NCBI GenBank assembly: GCA_024703915.1
Contig: CP087969.1
Coordinates: 3,038,001-3,102,000, forward strand
Direction of reading: 5' to 3'
DNA from: Massilia sp. H-1
GTDB taxonomy: Bacteria > Pseudomonadota > Gammaproteobacteria > Burkholderiales > Burkholderiaceae_D
Length of the DNA: 64,000 nt
In this document: piece by piece, positions 41,134 to 50,822 of the stretch
How positions within the stretch are numbered: position 1 is the stretch's first letter
Layout: the number at the start of each line of letters is the position of its first letter
Notes under the pieces: model-generated
Database searches by the model: none
What the model saw: the letters and a program-made list of their open reading frames with translations, nothing else
What the model was told of the DNA's origin: nothing
Translations under genes and position numbers: made by a program

Positions 41134-42170
41134 TGATGTGCCTTCCCAATGCTATCGTACAAGTCCTTTAACTCAGGTGCTGCGGAAGGCTCTTCTTCGA
41201 CAGTCCGATGTTCAAGGATCGGAAGCGACAATTTGTGCTTGCCCAGTTCGGAACAAAGAATTTCCATCAACTGATGGTCTTCAATTTTCTCTTGGCAGAA
41301 TGGCTTAATGTAGTCGGGGCATGGAAGGTTCTTTGAGCTGCTAGCCTGTTCGCAGAGCTCAAAGGTGATTTTCGTCGGTGCAGTAATCAGTCGTGCGAGT
41401 TCATCAAAGAAGTCGGAGAGCACTCCAATTTGCCCCGCGCTGATCGCATAACAATGGCGCACCATCGTGTTTTGGTCGATACTGAAAGTGCAGCCCCGCT
41501 CTTCAAACAGGGACTGAAAAAGGGCGACGCTGTCTGCGAAGGCCTGACGATGATCGGGGTCATCATACCGATATGGTAAAAAGTAAACTGGCTTGGTCGT
41601 TCGATTGGCAAGTTGGGGATTGTCCTTCAGTAGCCTTTTCAAACTTGGGATACCTGACAATACGATTCCGATCTGCAGTTTATTGTCGTACAGTTCTTTA
41701 AACCAGTCGGCAGCCTTCTCCGGGGTGATATTTGCGCCCCGCTCCACAAGATGGCTAGCCTCGTCGAACCAAATCACCCGCACGTTTGCGAGCGCCAATT
41801 GCTCATGCATGAATGTTCTAATGGCGCTTTCGCCCCTAATCTTTGTACGAACCCCAAGTGCCGCAATAACTGCCTCATCGAGGGCCTGGACGCCACTGCC
41901 GGTACGGACATTGACGACCAAGAATGGAATGCTCTTCCGCCCACCAATTCGCTCCGATTCAAATTGACTTGCGATTGCCTTCATGACTTCCGTCTTCCCG
42001 CAACGTGATGTGCCAAGGACCATGAGAAAGCAAGGTTTCAGACCATCCATGGTGTCGTGGATCCGTTGAACAACCGGTTCCTTCACCTCGACAAAAGTCG
42101 GATGCTCGAAGCACATGTCTTTGATGCTCATACGGATTTCTCTGCCGATCGATTTCATTTTGTGCCCCAT
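41130..42170 (-). CDS. tnsC: Tn7-like AAA+ regulator TnsC (TniB)
   Basis: A 346-residue AAA+ ATPase with Walker A GTSRCGKTEVMKA, Walker B VRVIWFDEASHL and sensor-1 region IGIVLSGIPSLKRLL. It is the ATP-dependent link between TniQ and the TnsAB transposase. The frame is complete. The start is either 42170 or the ATG at 42158, which overlaps the tnsB stop as ATGA; the latter is favoured. Downstream it overlaps tniQ, so tnsA-tnsB-tnsC-tniQ form one operon on the minus strand. Confidence 0.9.
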   Translation of the reverse strand: MGHKMKSIGREIRMSIKDMCFEHPTFVEVKEPVVQRIHDTMDGLKPCFLMVLGTSRCGKTEVMKAIASQFESERIGGRKSIPFLVVNVRTGSGVQALDEAVIAALGVRTKIRGESAIRTFMHEQLALANVRVIWFDEASHLVERGANITPEKAADWFKELYDNKLQIGIVLSGIPSLKRLLKDNPQLANRTTKPVYFLPYRYDDPDHRQAFADSVALFQSLFEERGCTFSIDQNTMVRHCYAISAGQIGVLSDFFDELARLITAPTKITFELCEQASSSKNLPCPDYIKPFCQEKIEDHQLMEILCSELGKHKLSLPILEHRTVEEEPSAAPELKDLYDSIGKAHQ

Positions 42171-44371
42171 TCAGATTTCTTATGCTTGACAAACTTGGTG
42201 CTTGCGTTCGGCGTGACAAAGCTGTCGGAGGCCGGGTTCAATGGCGTGTTTTCAGGTAATGGATTTTCCTCCGCTTTTGAACGAGCCTTCCGCGTGCGAG
42301 CATCGTCTTTTGCATGTTTGCGCGCAGCTTCTTTTACATCCTTCTTGGTGGGCTTCTGAATTGATCTGTCCACCAGATCGTTCTTGAAGTTCTGAAACAC
42401 TTCCGGCGATCTATGCGTTGCGCGGAGTTCTGTTTTCTTCCTGGACGCATTGTCGAATGAATAGGCAGGCGTGGATCGCCCCACTTCATCATTGACCAAT
42501 GCTTTCCAACTTCCGTCGATCTTGTCCGCTACGTAGATGGTGCGGTAGTCGTGTGGATCATAGTGAATCTGGACGGTGGTCTCCGCGCCGAACTGATGAA
42601 TGAACAGTTGGAGATTTTTGCCCCGGAACGTGAAGCCTTTGAAGGAGATTCCGGTCTTCGCCGACAATTTCCGCTCAGCCGTCAGAAACTTCACTCGACG
42701 CCAATCCTCGATATAGGGGCTTGATGGAAGTGAACACAGTTCTTCCGATTTAGTCCACCGTTCGGCTGGAGTTATACCCAGGTCTTTGTCGATCTCATAG
42801 TCGGCAGTGATAAAGCGTTCCAGCGGCTTGTTGGGCCAGAACTCATAGAGCCAGCGCCCAATCCAGCGGTTCAATTCTTTAATTTCCATCAGATCTTCGT
42901 TCATGTCGGCTTCCGTTCGCTTCCCGTCCTCGCCGTTAAATCGAGTGCAACCAGGTAGGCTCTGTAGCCCTTCTTTGATCGAGCGATTGAGTCGCTCGAC
43001 AAATGGTTTCTCGTGACCACTATCCTTCGCTGTCCAAATGAGATTGACGTTTAAGGCGGTCAACGCAGGCATGCGGTCCTTCGAGAATTCGGGGCCGTTA
43101 TCCATTACAAGATTCAAGATCGAACCGTAGGGATCTACCGCGCAGTCGATACCTAATTCCTTAAGAAGCTCTCCTTTAGGATAGATTGCTCGCTCAAGGC
43201 AGGAAAACGTATCGTCAGTTGTCGGGCTAGCGGTCATTAGCCACCATGCGAGTGGCATCGACGTACCACAATCGATCGCCAACATGACCCAAATGTTCTC
43301 GATTTTTTCTCCGTCGAGAGTTGCCTTGAATGGGAGGTGCAGCGTGTCGATCTCGACGCGATCTAGCGGTCCTCCAGACTTTATGCGGTGCTTTGCAACC
43401 GCCTTCAGCGACTTAGCGAGTCGTGGATCTAATCGGTTATAGTCGAGATCTGCGCTCCAATTTTCCTTCATGACTGATAGGATGTATTTGTTGCTGAGAG
43501 CTTTCTCTAGTTTGAGAATGCCTTCGGCGCGGGCCTTTCTCGTCACGATTTCGGTCACGAAACGTAGCGTGATCTGTGTTTTGGGTTGCGCATATTGATC
43601 CCGGATGACTTCCATGGTGATTTCCGCCATTCGTTCGCCGTACCTTGGGCACCAATTTCCACGCGCAGGATAGTTCGGCATAAGGCCAATCTGATGTTCG
43701 CTGCCTAGCTTAAGCAGGCAGTATACTTGACGCGGAGAGCACATAGGTATGGTTTCACCGCTAGCGAGTTTTATTCCTGTTTCTGTTGCGATAAGAATTG
43801 CTTGGCGACGCGTGTTCCCATCATTGACGAGTTTCTTTATGGCGTTGACAATTTCGACGTTGGCGAGATACTTCGAAAACTGGGGCGATCCCTTGTCGAA
43901 ATTCTGCAGAAGGCCACGCGACGCAGCTGGCGCGTTCGAGGTGGCTTCACCCAATGCCAATTTGCGTCGCAATTCACGAATACTCATCGTTGAAGGCTTT
44001 TGAGTTTTCGCGCAGTAGCAAACTGCTTGATCTTCACGATGTTTCAAGTCGAGGACCACCCAGTCCTTCTCGGCGATCGTGATTACATCATGGACACTTA
44101 GTCTGCGACTCATTTGACTGAAGCTCCGTTCAAAGCGCGAGCTATCGATTCGCCCATGACTGCCCGGTGCGCGCTGGGCGATCGGTTCACGATTGATGCG
44201 CTCGGCGGACGCTTTGCGAAAGCCACCGTTTCCAGTGGAGTACATCACGTGAATGGATGTTTTTGCCATGCCTGCTAATAGCGATGCTTGGAGTTCCGTT
44301 CCGTTATCGATAAAGAGGTTCTTAGCCGACACAGCTGGGCCCCTAGAAGACTTCGTTTTGCGACCAGTCAT
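42155..44371 (-). CDS. tnsB: Tn7-like transposase TnsB
   Basis: A complete 738-residue DDE transposase. Catalytic residues lie in DRVEIDTLHLPF, LNLVMDNGPEFSK and HEKPFVERLNRSIKEGL. A Mu-type C-terminal beta-barrel and a basic tail (KKDVKEAARKHAKDDARTRK) follow, the latter probably contacting TnsC. TnsB binds the transposon ends and joins the 3' ends to target DNA. It contains one GCTTAAGC (43708-43715) that is in frame and looks genuine, a useful negative control for the scar pattern. Codon use is uniform, with no frame errors. Confidence 0.92.
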   Translation of the reverse strand: MTGRKTKSSRGPAVSAKNLFIDNGTELQASLLAGMAKTSIHVMYSTGNGGFRKASAERINREPIAQRAPGSHGRIDSSRFERSFSQMSRRLSVHDVITIAEKDWVVLDLKHREDQAVCYCAKTQKPSTMSIRELRRKLALGEATSNAPAASRGLLQNFDKGSPQFSKYLANVEIVNAIKKLVNDGNTRRQAILIATETGIKLASGETIPMCSPRQVYCLLKLGSEHQIGLMPNYPARGNWCPRYGERMAEITMEVIRDQYAQPKTQITLRFVTEIVTRKARAEGILKLEKALSNKYILSVMKENWSADLDYNRLDPRLAKSLKAVAKHRIKSGGPLDRVEIDTLHLPFKATLDGEKIENIWVMLAIDCGTSMPLAWWLMTASPTTDDTFSCLERAIYPKGELLKELGIDCAVDPYGSILNLVMDNGPEFSKDRMPALTALNVNLIWTAKDSGHEKPFVERLNRSIKEGLQSLPGCTRFNGEDGKRTEADMNEDLMEIKELNRWIGRWLYEFWPNKPLERFITADYEIDKDLGITPAERWTKSEELCSLPSSPYIEDWRRVKFLTAERKLSAKTGISFKGFTFRGKNLQLFIHQFGAETTVQIHYDPHDYRTIYVADKIDGSWKALVNDEVGRSTPAYSFDNASRKKTELRATHRSPEVFQNFKNDLVDRSIQKPTKKDVKEAARKHAKDDARTRKARSKAEENPLPENTPLNPASDSFVTPNASTKFVKHKKSEWGTK

Positions 44372-44413
44372 TTCCCGTCTCCTTCAATGTTCAAGACAGC
44401 GAGATGCGCCAGG

Positions 44414-45276
44414 TCACCATGCGCGAGACGGACAGGTGTGAGTGAACCTAGGTATCCCGCCGAAATGTCGGCGGAGACTACGCTCGTGCAGTACAAGCAT
44501 CGGGGCTTCATGAATGGTCAGGCCGACAAGTTTCGCAACATGGCCTAAACTCGAGATTCCGTCGCCAACGTCAGCTTCGATGACTTGCATTTGGGTCTGG
44601 GTAATTTTGTTTTTGGAGCTAGTGGTCAATGCATTCAAGATTTCTACGTTATGCATCAACGCTGAGCTTGCTTCGTAGTCGATGTAGATAACTTGGAAGC
44701 GAAAGCCATTGGCCTCGAGAATCCGTTTGGCCTTTTCCACGTTCGCCCAATAATCAGACGAACCGGGATACCGTCGGTTCTTCACCTCAACAATGATGCG
44801 TCGACCGTCAAGCAGATCAAATCTGGAAGTCAGGGGGTGTATTCATGAAGTCGTGCATCGGATTTTTCTCAGGTCGCTCGATGTTCAAAGACTTCCTCTT
44901 GCGTATGTAAGATCCATCCAGTAATCAGGTCAACGGTTAAGGGTTGAGGGGCGACAGCACGTACTCGTGGATCAATGCCAGCGGCCTGACCGACGCCTTT
45001 CTCGTCAGGACTTTCCGCAGGGCACATACGTGGGCTTTTTGCGCACCTGTACAGCAGCGCCGGTCTACCACCGGTCTTGCCTAGGATCCTCGTCCCCTGC
45101 ACGACGGAACTCGGCAGCTTTCGAGGTTTTTGTTTATATGATGTAGATTGGGTAACCATTTGTTGTTTTCTTTCAATAAGAAGCAAGTCGCTCTGCAGCG
45201 CGTCAAAAATTTTAGGCGAACAAGGGCCTATGCAAATGCGCATATCGTCCCTGCATTGACTGCCAATTTCCTGCAA
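44414..45276 (-). CDS. tnsA: Tn7-like endonuclease TnsA, frame-broken
   Basis: About 280 residues. The catalytic part reads DLLDGRRIIVEVKNRRYPGS, with the ExK pair of the TnsA nuclease, then WANVEKAKRILEANGFRFQV. The N-terminal part (MRICIGPCSPKIFDALQSDL ... LITGWILHTQEEVFEHRA) precedes it in other frames; 1-base errors near 44850 and perhaps 45000 separate them. TnsA cuts the 5' ends so that the element moves by cut-and-paste. The pattern LGHVAKLVGLTIHEA near the end recurs in the relic at 22.8 kb. The exact C-terminus is uncertain. Confidence 0.8.
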
Positions 45277-45545
45277 TCAACACCCTTCTGGCTAGTGCTG
45301 ATTGCCAGTTTTCACTATTAGAACACTAAAAAATTCAGGATAAAAGGGGGTAAAAATTCAAAGAAATTTGTGATGAATTAATGTCAAATAAATAAATATG
45401 GTCTTTCGAGCGAAAAAATATACAACATTATGTGGAAGATTTTTTTCACTATATTTAAAGATGTTTTACGTCGACAAAAAACGTAAAAAATTATGAAAAA
45501 TGCACAATTAATAACATTTGAACTTTTTTTGTAACAGAGTCCGAA
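45277..45545. repeat. AT-rich region upstream of tnsA, probable transposon end
   Basis: The 240 bases are strongly AT-rich and contain related words such as gagcgaaaaaatatac (about 45409) and tcgacaaaaaacgtaaaaa (about 45471). These fit TnsB-binding repeats. The region resembles that before the tnsA relic at 23.1-23.4 kb. No gene. The exact terminal bases and target-site duplication were not found. Confidence 0.5.
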
Positions 45546-45753
45546 TGTGTGGTGCGGGCGCACTCGAGCTAGGTTTTACGCGGTAAGCGGGCACACTTGG
45601 CCGTGTGCAGTTCGGCCTGGCGTTCGTCTGCGCAGGAATCAGGCGTTGCTTTGGAGGCGAGGCAGATCGCCCCCAATTTCGGAGTAGTGCTAAACTTGAC
45701 AGCGCGAGGCGACTTCGGACCTTGTTACTGATTTCGGAAGCGTTCGGGAGGGC

Positions 45754-45960
45754 ATGAAGATGAGATCTACTTTCTATTCCGAATTCATTGCTGCCGCAAA
45801 ACAGGGGCCTCGTATATTCTTCGCCCCCTTGCTCGGTGCGATCAAAGCAGTACGCGATGAGTCGGCTCGTATAGGGGCCGACGATGTAACCACGAAAACA
45901 GAACATTCATCTCCGCCATTGAAATGCCGACGCTGCCGTTCACGAGAGCTAGATACTTGA
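45754..45960 (+). CDS. Small hypothetical protein
   Basis: A 68-residue frame MKMRSTFYSEFIAAAKQGPR followed by IFFAPLLGAIKAVRDE. The ribosome-binding site GGGAGG lies 5 bases before the ATG. It could be an amphipathic membrane-binding peptide. No family is recognised. The opposite-strand frame here is a shadow. Confidence 0.45.
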   Translation: MKMRSTFYSEFIAAAKQGPRIFFAPLLGAIKAVRDESARIGADDVTTKTEHSSPPLKCRRCRSRELDT

Positions 45961-46166
45961 TCAATTAGAGATCGATACAGCCTCAAGCTGTGAACTTCAT
46001 GTAATCCCCACTGCAAGGTTGAGTGAGGCCAAGCGGAATCCGTGTTGGCTCGTACGGCGTCTTCCAGGCAAAGAAATCCTCAAGTGCGTGCGGAGCTCTC
46101 GATCGCGTGGATCAGCTGGGTTTTGTTCGCACGGTCCGTGGACCCCACTCGCGCGGCACTTCGTTC

Positions 46167-46418
46167 TTAGGTATCGGCGTTTGGAACGTCGGTGTCGGCG
46201 CGTCCTGTCCCATGAGCTGGAAGCGCGTATGTCAGATTGAGAAGTTCTTTCTCGAAATCAAGGAATGCGCTCTTTCGGCCAACTGTCACCCTCGTGCCTT
46301 GGAGAAGCATCATCACATTTCTGGCTCTGGTGATTGCACCTATCACGATACTGTCCCGGTCGGCCTTGCGCATTTTGGGTCTTGAAGCGGTCATGGTGTC
46401 TCCAATGGTGCCTGGCAA
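46167..46418 (-). CDS. Small hypothetical protein
   Basis: An 83-residue frame, MTASRPKMRKADRDSIVIGA (start at 46394) or the longer form from 46418, with RKSAFLDFEKELLNLTYAL. It looks like a helical small regulator. Evidence is weak: a plausible start and acceptable codon use. Confidence 0.35.
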   Translation of the reverse strand: MPGTIGDTMTASRPKMRKADRDSIVIGAITRARNVMMLLQGTRVTVGRKSAFLDFEKELLNLTYALPAHGTGRADTDVPNADT

Positions 46419-47102
46419 CCGTTAAGACTTTTCGGTCGGCTGCGAGCGTACATTGATCTTATACCTCGCCCCATTGCCATTCCATAGTTACTCACCTACG
46501 AAATATGAGTTATCGCGTAGCAGCAAGGTCATTCGCACTCCGAGGGCACTCAGTCAATATGGATCAAATCTTGCAATCATGATGTTGACTGAAATCTTGC
46601 ATGATTCAACCTGCAGTTGCGGCGGTAAGCCAGCAGCAAACAGGCATTGCGAAGAGCCTGAGCTGAACGCTCACTTTGGCCAGCATGCGGCAATTTCACG
46701 TTAGGGCTGCAGGTCCGATCATCGTCGCGCAGCTGGGCCAGCGTGAGGCGATCGCGGACCTCGACGTTGCGGTCGCGTGTACCCATGCCATGCGCGCCAT
46801 TTTACAAATACTGCGAATGAGCAACTCTTTTAGCCACTAGTCGATCAACGTCTTCGGCGAACGCGTCGTCTGCCACTTGTGCCAGTCATGCTTAAACGAG
46901 CGTAGATCAAATATGATTTTTGGGAATACAATAATTTGTTAGTTTTTGGAAATATTTTTAGTGTAGAGTGCAAGTTTGTGTTTTGTCCTCACTTTCACTC
47001 GAATAGAAGATCCTCCAGATTTTAATTGAACACTTGAAACTTTTGTATTGAGGCGCCGACGGCCATTCGAAAGGTGCTCCCGGCCAACGACAAGGATTTC
47101 CA
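46419..47102. other. No clear gene; upstream region of the ABC-3C operon
   Basis: Broken coding-like text on the minus strand (about 46580-46900) includes a scar-like gcttaaac at 46890-46897 that cannot be tested. Bases 46905-47045 are AT-rich and probably hold the promoter of the plus-strand operon. AAGGA at 47095 serves the ATG at 47103. Confidence 0.4.
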
Positions 47103-48313
47103 TGGCAACAACTGGTAGCCCGTTTGCAGCTATAAATCCAGCACTTGGTTATTTGTACCAGGTGCGGGCGGCGCTGCTGTGGTCATTGCAGCGCATTAGG
47201 CATGAGGAGGGTTTTCAGGTTTCGGTGGAAGTGCTTGATGATGTCGCGTTTGAATCTACCACGGGCGACCCCAGCACTTTCCTGCAAACCAAGCACCACG
47301 CGAGTCGACTAGCGGCCCTAACTGATAGCTGTCCAGATGTGTGGAAAACGCTGCGTGTGTGGATTGAGAGCCGTCGAAATAGCGCGATTCCCTCAAATGC
47401 GTCCCTGCAGCTCGTGACTACTGGAATTGCAGCCAAGAATTCTGCAGCGAGCAAACTCAAGCTCAGCGGGCGCGACGCAATGGGAGCTCGCGCCGCTCTC
47501 GATGCGATCGCTCGTACTTCAACCAATGATGCCAACGCAGCGGCCTATCGTGCTTATGAATCGTTAAACGCCGAGGAGAGGCTTGCCTTACTAGAGCGGG
47601 TTTTCATCATAGATTCAGCTCCAACCATCTCTGACATTGACGCAGAAATTCGGACATCAATTTTCTGGGCAGTCGATCGAGCGAACCAAAATGCCTTCCA
47701 AGATCGACTTGAGGGGTGGTGGTTCCGTAGGGTTATTGGCCAGTTGACTTCAGCTCCTGATGCACGCATCGGGTCAGTGGAAATCGAGTCTGAGATGGCG
47801 GATCTGCGGGATCAATTTCGACAGGACTCTTTGCCGATCGATGGTGATTTACTCGATTTTGTGCTCGACGATGGGACGGCGGCTGCGCATCAGCAGTATC
47901 GTTTTGTGAGGCAATTGGAGTTAATAGACGCATCGCGTCGCAGGGTCGCTAGTGCAATCCACGACTTTTATAGAGCGTATGAGCAACGGTCGAGATGGGT
48001 ACGTGAGGATCTTGTTGTGGCTCTGGACATCAGTAGGTACGAAAAACGACTGTCTGAAGAATGGGCGAACGTATTCGATGCCATGTGCGACGAAGTGGGC
48101 GATGCCGCCACTGAGGTAGAGCGGAAAGCTGCTGCTAGATCGGTTCTGCAGTGGGCCGAAAGGGCAACGATTTCCATTCGCCCTGGCGTAACTGAGCCAT
48201 TTCTTTGTCGAGGGTCGTTGCACATGATTGCTGACGAGTCGCGAATCGGGTGGCATCCCAATTTTAGAGCCCTGTTGACTTCAACACTGGTCGAATCTGG
48301 AGATGATGCATGA
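47103..48313 (+). CDS. ABC-three-component system, first (substrate/nuclease-like) component
   Basis: A 403-residue protein. The start FAAINPALGYLYQVRAALLW and LDDVAFESTTGDPSTFLQTK are typical of the first component of ABC-3C systems; the LQTKHH region matches the dsDNA-nuclease/Cap4-like domain often annotated there. The start is the ATG at 47103. The stop overlaps the next gene (ATGA). These three-gene sets are predicted counter-invader systems (Iyer/Aravind-type comparative analyses). No frame error is seen. Confidence 0.8.
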
Positions 48314-48804
48314 CGACCTGGATCGATCGATCGATTGAGGAACGTGCCCTACTGAATCCGGCCTTCTGCGCCTCTCTGATTTGGAATTTTGCTTCGTCAC
48401 CCGCCGACAATCAACGAGCACTGAGCTTTGCTGAGGCATATCTTGTCCTTCCGATCGTTTTACCTAGGAACTCTCGTGACGCCTTACCGCGCAGCACGCG
48501 TACATCCTTAGCTGCCTGGCTAGACGAAAATCCGTCGTTCCAAGCCAGTCTAGTAGCGCGGGCACGCGCCATGGTCCCGTTCACAAAGGAAGCTCTAATT
48601 TTTGGCGGAACGAGAGAATTCCTGCACCTCTCACCAGAAGAAATTCGAGCCAATACTGCGATGAAGCGGCGGGTCAATGCCACAGTGCGGCAGTCGTCGG
48701 ACGAGACCCAGGCGTGCTACAAGAAGGCAGCCTTTCTCGGTTCTTGGTTTATTGAGACGGGTGCTGCAAACACCGTAATGGCATTGATGGGAGTAAGGCC
48801 ATGA
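48310..48804 (+). CDS. ABC-three-component system, middle component
   Basis: A 164-residue protein starting MTTWIDRSIEERALLNPAFC with the characteristic ER...LNPAFC and FAEAYLVLPIVLP pattern of the ABC-3C middle component. It ends KKAAFLGSWFIETGAANTVM, as in the family. It is coupled on both sides by 4-base overlaps. It is thought to connect the first component to the ATPase. Complete frame. Confidence 0.88.
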   Translation: MTTWIDRSIEERALLNPAFCASLIWNFASSPADNQRALSFAEAYLVLPIVLPRNSRDALPRSTRTSLAAWLDENPSFQASLVARARAMVPFTKEALIFGGTREFLHLSPEEIRANTAMKRRVNATVRQSSDETQACYKKAAFLGSWFIETGAANTVMALMGVRP

Positions 48805-50769
48805 CATTGAAAATTCTGGAAATCGTCCTCTACAGCCATGACGGGCGTCGACGCATCTTGCCCTTGAATTCCGACGGAGTAAGTATCATCACCGGAGCAT
48901 CGAAGACTGGGAAATCAGCGCTGATCGACATCGTCGACTATTGCTTCGGGTCCGGCGAGTGCCGGGTCCCAGACGGACCGATCAGACATTCAGTTTCATG
49001 GTTTGGACTACGCCTTAGATTGGCATCCGGTGAGGCGTTCATCGCTCGCAGGTGTCCGGCGGCCCGATTTCGTTCAAGCGAAGATTGTATTGTCCAAATC
49101 GGTAGTCTCGTTGAGTCGCCGGACGCCAGCGAGTTACGGCAGACTACGAATACGCGTGGATTGTTAGCGCTGCTTTCAGGTTGGACGGGCATCTCCGAAA
49201 ACCTACATGAACCACCTGTTGGACAAACAAGGCTGCCATTGTCCGCCACCGTGCGGCATGCCCTTGCATTCTGCTTTCAGCCTCAGGACGAGATCATTAG
49301 AAGGCACCAACTCTTTCATGGTGCCGACGATAATTTCTTTGCGCAGGCGCTCAAGGACACGCTGCCTTATTTATTGGGCGCCGTTGACGATGAGTATGTT
49401 CGGAAGAGCGCAGAGCTTCGGCGCCTGCGAGAACAGTTGCGGGCGGTCGAAAGGCAACTTGCTGAGCTCAACTCCATTCGTGGGGATGGAGTGGGAAAGG
49501 CTGCAGCATTATTAGCGCAGGCACGGGATGCTGGATTATCGGACGTGGTGACCGAAGATTGGCATGAGACTATTTCGGCTCTCCGAGCAGCTGCGACGGT
49601 GGTTATTGCGCAACCGGGCATTATTCCGGATGGTGGAGAGTACAGGCGCCTCAGCGATGCCCGAATCGCGCTGTTAGCGAATCAGCGGCGATTCAGAGAA
49701 GAGATGGACGCCGTTCGTGCTTTCGAGCGAGATACGAGTGGGTATTCAACGGAAGCAACGGAGCAACAGAGTCGGTTGGCTTCCATTGGCATGTTTGACG
49801 ATTCGGCCCCTGGTCATTCGTGTCCTCTTTGTACGCAGGTCCTTCCCCAAGATGACCGACAGCCACAAGTCAGCACAACTACGCGGCGCACTTGAGAGTG
49901 TTGCTTCGCGCCTTCAAACTGTAACGCAGAATACACCGCGCATTGAGCGCGTTGCTGGAGAAGTAGCAGCACGCCTTGAAGGGGCTCGCATCGCATTGAC
50001 AGCGAACCGGCAGCAAATGGAGGCCGTCAGGCTCATCGATGTTCCTCTGCAACTGGCACATGATGAAATCGCTCGTCGTGCACTAATCCAAGGTCGAATC
50101 GGTCTCTACCTTGAAAGCATCCCGGACTTGCCTGACACGAATGAGCTGCAGCGTCGTGCCGAAGACTTGCGTTCCACGAGAATTGCATTGGAGGGTGAAC
50201 TTAGTGACGAGATCGTGGCGGAGCGCATGGTATCTATTGGGTCGATTCTGAGCCGTAAGATGTCTGCCGAAGCTCAGGGCCTCATGCTAGAGCATTCGGC
50301 CTCTCCATTGAGATTGGATACCAAGAAGCTGACGCTGGTTGCTGATACCGAAAATGGACCGGTTCCAATGGGGAGGATGGGAAGTGGCGAGAATTGGGTT
50401 GGATATCACTTAATTGCCCACTTGACTCTGCATGGTTGGTTTGCACATCGCAAGCGGCCAGTTCCAAGGTTCCTATTTCTCGATCAGCCGTCCCAAGTCT
50501 ACTTTCCGCCCGAGCGAGAGGTGGCCGCAGAAATGTCGATCAGCGACCTATCCGAAGATGACCGCAGTGCAGTAAAGCGCATGTTCGAATACGTATTCGC
50601 GGCTGTTCATTCTGCTGCAGGAGGCTTTCAAGTGATCATCACGGAACATGCTGACATTGACGAAGCTTGGTTTCAGGCAGGTGTAGTCGAACGATGGCGT
50701 GGAGGGTTGAAGCTAGTACCTGAGGATTGGCCCCGCGCAGGAAATACGATCGCCGGACCAGTTGATTGA
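48801..50769 (+). CDS. DUF3732 SMC-like ATPase of the ABC-three-component system
   Basis: About 655 residues with one frame error near 49860. Walker A is GASKTGKSAL, early in the protein. A central coiled region has a zinc-hook-like CPLC (HSCPLCTQVLPQDD). The signature-like MGSGENWVGYHLIAHL and Walker B PRFLFLDQPSQVYFP lie near the C-terminus. DUF3732 proteins are RecN/SMC-like and form the motor of one class of ABC-3C systems. It directly follows the middle component. Downstream, a helicase gene starts 54 bases later and is likely in the same transcript. Confidence 0.87.
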
Positions 50770-50822
50770 TAGTCCATCGAAGAAATGCCCTTAATCGAAC
50801 AAAACTGAGACAGATATAAACA

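Noticed and set aside
43708..43715. GCTTAAGC inside tnsB
   Set aside because: It is in frame (CLLKLGSE) and the protein continues normally on both sides. I treat it as a genuine sequence, not a scar.
39284..45545. CRISPR-associated transposon (CAST)
   Set aside because: No Cas12k or Cascade genes and no CRISPR repeats were found in the window; TniQ is long and TnsD-like.
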